A stretch of DNA of 64,000 nt. Source: Pelodera strongyloides (Eukaryota; Nematoda; Chromadorea; Rhabditida; Rhabditidae). Below, in pieces: positions 60,261-64,000 of the stretch. Under the pieces are notes generated by a model that saw only the letters and a program-made list of their open reading frames with translations, had not been told where the DNA came from and did not search any database. How positions within the stretch are numbered: the first letter of the stretch is position 1; each line of letters opens with the position of its first letter. The position numbers and the translations under genes are program-made. The DNA lies in contig JAANDG010000044.1 of assembly GCA_036852015.1 (NCBI GenBank), forward strand, positions 404,956 through 468,955, given 5' to 3'.

Positions 60261-61260
60261 TTGAGTTTCGTTGAAGCTTGTGTCTTCGCGACCCCCCCCC
60301 CCCTATTACTAAACTTGCTATAGTTCTTTAAAATACCCAATTTTCACGCTGAATCCACTGGCACTGGGTTTATTTGAAGTAATTGTGATGTTTTTGGAAG
60401 GAAAGTGGAATTTTTGGGTATTCCTTGTACAGCCTTTACTTATAGAATGAATTGATAGAAACTGCGGCGCAGTTTACAGAAAATCGTTTATAAAGATGTT
60501 ACTGTGAATAATACGTTTCCTGTAATTTCTAAGTCTTTCTAAGAACCTCTCAACATTTTTGCGGAGGCCGTTAGAGGCATCCTATGCGACGGCGGACTTG
60601 CGTTTAAGATGCGTATGGGTATGTTTTTCACAATAGGTGGCAATCCAGAAGTGTTTACTTACATGCTACTTGTTGTCAGAAAATACTCAATGGAATGAAC
60701 GGATTCCGCTAGGGGACCTAATGGATAGTGTATCCAGTAAAAAAAACGTTTGACGTGTTTTCGCTTATTTTCGCAAATAACACGAACCTATTTTTTCACG
60801 AAGGGCAAAAATTCTCGATAACTAGAATGTTTCGTAATATGATTTGTTTGAGTAAAAGACTCCTAAGAGTGTCCCGGAGGTCGCTAGAGAATCTTCTGAT
60901 GGAATATGGACCCATGTGTTTTATATGAGTTTTTATATTTTTGAGCGGTTTCCGCTAATTCTGCTTCGGGCAAAAATTCTCGAAAACTAGAAGGTTTCGT
61001 GAAAAGGCTAATTAGGCGTCTCGAAAAGGCGTCTCGAACGTTTTATCCTTGTTTCTTATGAATTTAGCAATTTATAAATTTGAACCGTGCATAAAGTCCT
61101 ACTTGTTGAATTGCTTTCATTGTGTGTCGTTTGTTTTATAATCTTGTGACATCGCTTCGGCTTAAGGCTTTCCATTGCGATTTGATTCCCACGCACGATA
61201 CTCTATTGTGAATTATTTGGTGATGAGATAGTCGTACATTAATATTTATTTGCAGGTGAA

Positions 61261-62560
61261 ATGCAGCGTGGCCGCAAGCGAAACATGACCGACGACCCAA
61301 ATAGAGTGAACACAAAAAAATGGTAAGCAAGTTTATCTGCGGATGATCATCCATATGCTCGATGATCCTGAAATTGCAGCTTTGGCAATTCAGCCAACAA
61401 CTTACTCTTTTGAAGAAATTACTATTTATTTTATATATGATTATGTGATTGTGATATATTTCGTAAAATACGGAAACCTTAACGTTCGCAATAATGGTTT
61501 GTGGACCTTACGGGACATTTTATCTGGAAAATTTAATTTCGGACTTACACATCAAGAGGATTCCAGGTTGAAATCGAGTATATAATTCACGTAGTAATCG
61601 AGCGAGTATATTTTTCTGTGTGTCTGGACCCTCCTCAAATCCATGCTATTTCTCGCCTAGTCCCTAATTAGCGCTCGCACTAAGAACCGAATCCCGCGTT
61701 TCCCGCTTGTTTGGGAGGAAACGTGGGATTACAATTACCGCTAAACTGCGAATGAGGAACATAGGTTCTAATGCTTGGAGAAAACAAAAAATACAGTATG
61801 AATTAGCATAGAAAATTTGAAAAATATGCGCGGGAAACGTTTTTCGCAAGCTAATTCATACTGTATTTTTTGTTTTCTCCAAGCATTGGAACGTTTTCAA
61901 AAAGTCCATCCCGAACGAGGATTTGGCCGAGTTCCTCCCAGAAAGCGCGCGACATAGTAATGAAGAATAACAATCCCGGGTTTTTCGACGATGAGTTGTT
62001 TCTCTCCAACAAATTCATACTTTCAGCATATACTTTCAGTGTAAAGTTTCAATGTGATTTCTTCTGTATGATATGCTTGTTTTGTCTGCTAGGCTAACAA
62101 CTGTACGTTTTCTTGATTTCAGCATGAACAGCCAACGCCAGTCCATAACGAATAACGCAGCAGAGTGCGGACTTCAGGTAAACATTTTTATTTGTAAGAT
62201 AACAAGGTCTATTGATATTATTTCCGTTTAAAATGTGTGTTATGCACTTTATTGTTGTGACATTCCTTTCCTTCATTGTGTCTCATTAACTTTCTTCCGA
62301 ATGAGGTTTTTCTGTCGCATTCGGACTCTATCATTATTCTTCTGGCAATTCTTGCTTGGCGAAGGGTTTTTACCACAGTGTCCAGTCAGTCCAGAATTTT
62401 GCAAATTGCGATGTGGAAGTGTATTGAATGTGCATAATGCATATGTTCTTCAATTCAGGTTGTATGCCGCATTCGGCCAATGGACAAGATCGAAAGGGGG
62501 CAAGGAGAAAAGTTTCTTCCCAAATTTCCCCAAGGAAGTGATGATCAGATCGATTTAGCA
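61261..62560 (+). CDS. unc-116: Kinesin-1 heavy chain (UNC-116/KIF5-like), N-terminal exons only
   Basis: Kinesin-1 heavy chain is the plus-end microtubule motor of axonal and organelle transport. Three exons are visible: 61261-61322, 62123-62177, 62459-62560. The first exon follows TTTGCAG-GTGA-ATG, a likely SL trans-splice site. The last two encode NAAECGLQ then VVCRIRPMDKIERGQ and EKFLPKFPQGSDDQIDLA, matching the start of the kinesin-1 motor domain (CRIRP, FLPKFP). The rest of the motor, with its P-loop, is beyond the window. The N-terminal extension before AECGLQ is about 35 residues, longer than I recall for UNC-116. A second possible start, MNSQRQSI, lies one base after the exon 2 acceptor and would give a normal-length N-terminus. 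The donor GTGGGG at 62561 is slightly unusual. Confidence 0.85.
61768..61890. repeat. Inverted repeat in kinesin intron 1
   Basis: AATGCTTGGAGAAAACAAAA and TACAGTATGAATTAGC are mirrored by GCTAATTCATACTGTA and TTTTGTTTTCTCCAAGCATT. The arms are about 42 bases and almost perfect, with a 40-base loop. Confidence 0.9.
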
Positions 62561-63084
62561 GTGGGGTTTGTTCTTTAGTATTCTTTTAATGTTTTCTTAT
62601 TCTTCTTTTCCATTACCTTCCAACATCCAACAACAAGGAAGGAAGGAAGTTATCATCGTCTGATCCTTTTCTCTTATGGCTTCACTTATGCTTTTTCCCT
62701 TGATCTGCATTGTGTAGTAATATAGAGCAGTTCTGTCTGTCACGTTTCAGATCGGTGGTTAGCAGTAGAGTTACGGGTTTGGGTCTTTGGCCTTAAGGTC
62801 CTTAGGGAAAAATAAGAAATGGCTTTTTTCCGATTATCGATTGCTTATCAGATAATCGATATATGATGATTAAAAAATAAAAGTTGAAGCTTAGACCCCT
62901 AAACGCAATAACTTTAAGTGAATCGAATTTTGATCAAATCAAAAATCGATAAATCGATAATCTAAATTTTGGCAACTTGCCAACTGAACTTAAGCACTTC
63001 CCAGAACATAGTGAAATCGTCAACAGACATCGAAAAATTTATCTAGAGCTTCTGGCCTGGGACCCCGGCTAACGTGCTCCATCT
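62561..63084. other. Start of the kinesin intron after exon 3
   Basis: No exon is seen. AT-rich sequence grades into the satellite to the right. Confidence 0.5.
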
Positions 63085-64000
63085 GGAGAACGAAGAATGT
63101 TGACACAGAAAAAAATCAATAATCAATCGATAATTTTTCCGAAAGCCAAAAATCGGCTTAGGAGTCGAGATAGAGACTCGGGCCCGCTGATCAATAATGC
63201 TCAACTTCGAAAGATAAGTTGAATAGCGAAATTCAAAAAATCAATATCGATCGATAATTTACAGAAATTGCAAAAAGAGAGCCAAACACGGCTTAGGAGT
63301 CGAGATAGAGACTCGAGACCTCTAATCAATACTGCTCAACTTCGAAAGGTAAGTTGAATAATAGAATTGAAAAAATCAATATCGATCGATAATCCATAGA
63401 AATTGCAAAAAGAGTGCCAAAACACGCCTTAGATGTCGAGATAGAGACTCGAGACCTCTAATCAATACTGCTCAACTTCGAAAGATAAGTTGAATAATAG
63501 AATTGAAAAAATCAATATCGATCGATAATCCATAGAAATTGCAAAAAGAGAGCCAAAACACGGCTAGGAGTCGAGATAGAGACTCGGGCCCTCTGATCAA
63601 TATTGCTCAACTTCGAAAGATAAGTTGAATAATAGAATTGAAAAAATCAATACCGATCGATAATACATAGAAATTGCAAGAAGAGAGCCAAACACGGCTT
63701 AGGAGTCGAGATAGAGACTCGAGCCATAGGCTTAAGAACAGAGATAGAGACTCGGGCCCTCTGATCAAAATTGCTCAACTCTCAAAGATAAGTTGAATTG
63801 TGAAATTGAAAAAATCAATATCGATCGATAATCCATAGAAACCGCAAAAACAGATCCAGAATCGGCTTAAGAACAGAGATAGAGACTCGGGCCCTCTGAT
63901 CAAAATTGCTCAACTCTCAAAGATAAGTTGAATTGTGAAATTGAAAAAATCAATATCGATCGATAATCCATAGAAACCGCAAAAACAGATCCAGAATCGG
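63085..64000. repeat. 135 bp satellite, at least seven units, cut by window end
   Basis: The core GAGATAGAGACTCG recurs at about 63166, 63301, 63437, 63572, 63707, 63741 and 63876, giving a 135-base period with one 35-base slip. Each unit also has ATCGATCGAT and TCAACTT-CGAAAGATA-AGTTGA. The last two units are nearly identical. Confidence 0.93.

Larger units (their letters stand above)
56400..61260. other. Repeat-rich region upstream of the kinesin gene
   Basis: No protein gene is recognised in 4.9 kb. It contains a diverged MITE family 1 copy (about 56530-56703), a single MITE end near 57785, inverted repeats at 57165-57405 and 57531-57757, a repeat cluster at 58340-58640 and a GC-rich foldback at 59783-60260. 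The minus-strand frame 59154-59645 (163 residues) has no recognised motif. Confidence 0.5.

Overview
The window looks like nuclear DNA of a nematode, probably rhabditid. The evidence is a UNC-54-like muscle myosin, three secreted DUF148 (SXP/RAL-2-like) proteins of a nematode-specific family, many short introns with TTTCAG-type acceptors, and start codons sitting a few bases after an acceptor, as expected for spliced-leader trans-splicing. I cannot name the species. All exon models were built by hand from splice signals, reading frame and remembered family alignments.

Layout. 509-7633 (+): muscle myosin heavy chain, complete except for the first exon. 26461-9064 (-): all 26 exons of EMC1, a subunit of the ER membrane protein complex; its 18th intron (20416-12023, 8.4 kb) holds three DUF148 genes on the opposite strand (13116-13766, 16761-17836, 18560-20143). 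39587-27738 (-): a gene of about 25 exons for an uncharacterised coiled-coil protein with a charged, serine-rich tail; its introns carry six tandem tRNA-Pro genes, two more tRNA-Pro-like genes and one tRNA-Gln. 43914-40912 (-): a 256-residue acidic, serine-rich protein with a possible PP1-docking motif. 47396-44832 (-): a 5'-truncated LINE. 48394 to about 53861 (+): a MARCH-type membrane E3 ubiquitin ligase, RING-CH and two membrane segments clear, 3' end uncertain. 54636-56250: weak candidate exons. 61261 to window end (+): the first exons of kinesin-1 heavy chain.

The non-coding space is rich in structured repeats. Three short-element families are flanked by TTAA and begin AG-G-G/GA (piggyBac-like MITEs). 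Another set of foldbacks shares a GGGCGC(A/G)TTCG end. There are a near-perfect 284 bp palindrome, GC-rich foldbacks associated with tRNA-like sequence, and a 135 bp satellite built from small hairpins at the right edge.

The housekeeping and muscle genes (myosin, EMC1, kinesin, MARCH) have no obvious joint function. The most distinctive locus is the DUF148 trio inside EMC1: a secreted-protein family with mucin-like repeats placed on different sides of the domain, possibly driven from TATA plus GATA-site promoters.
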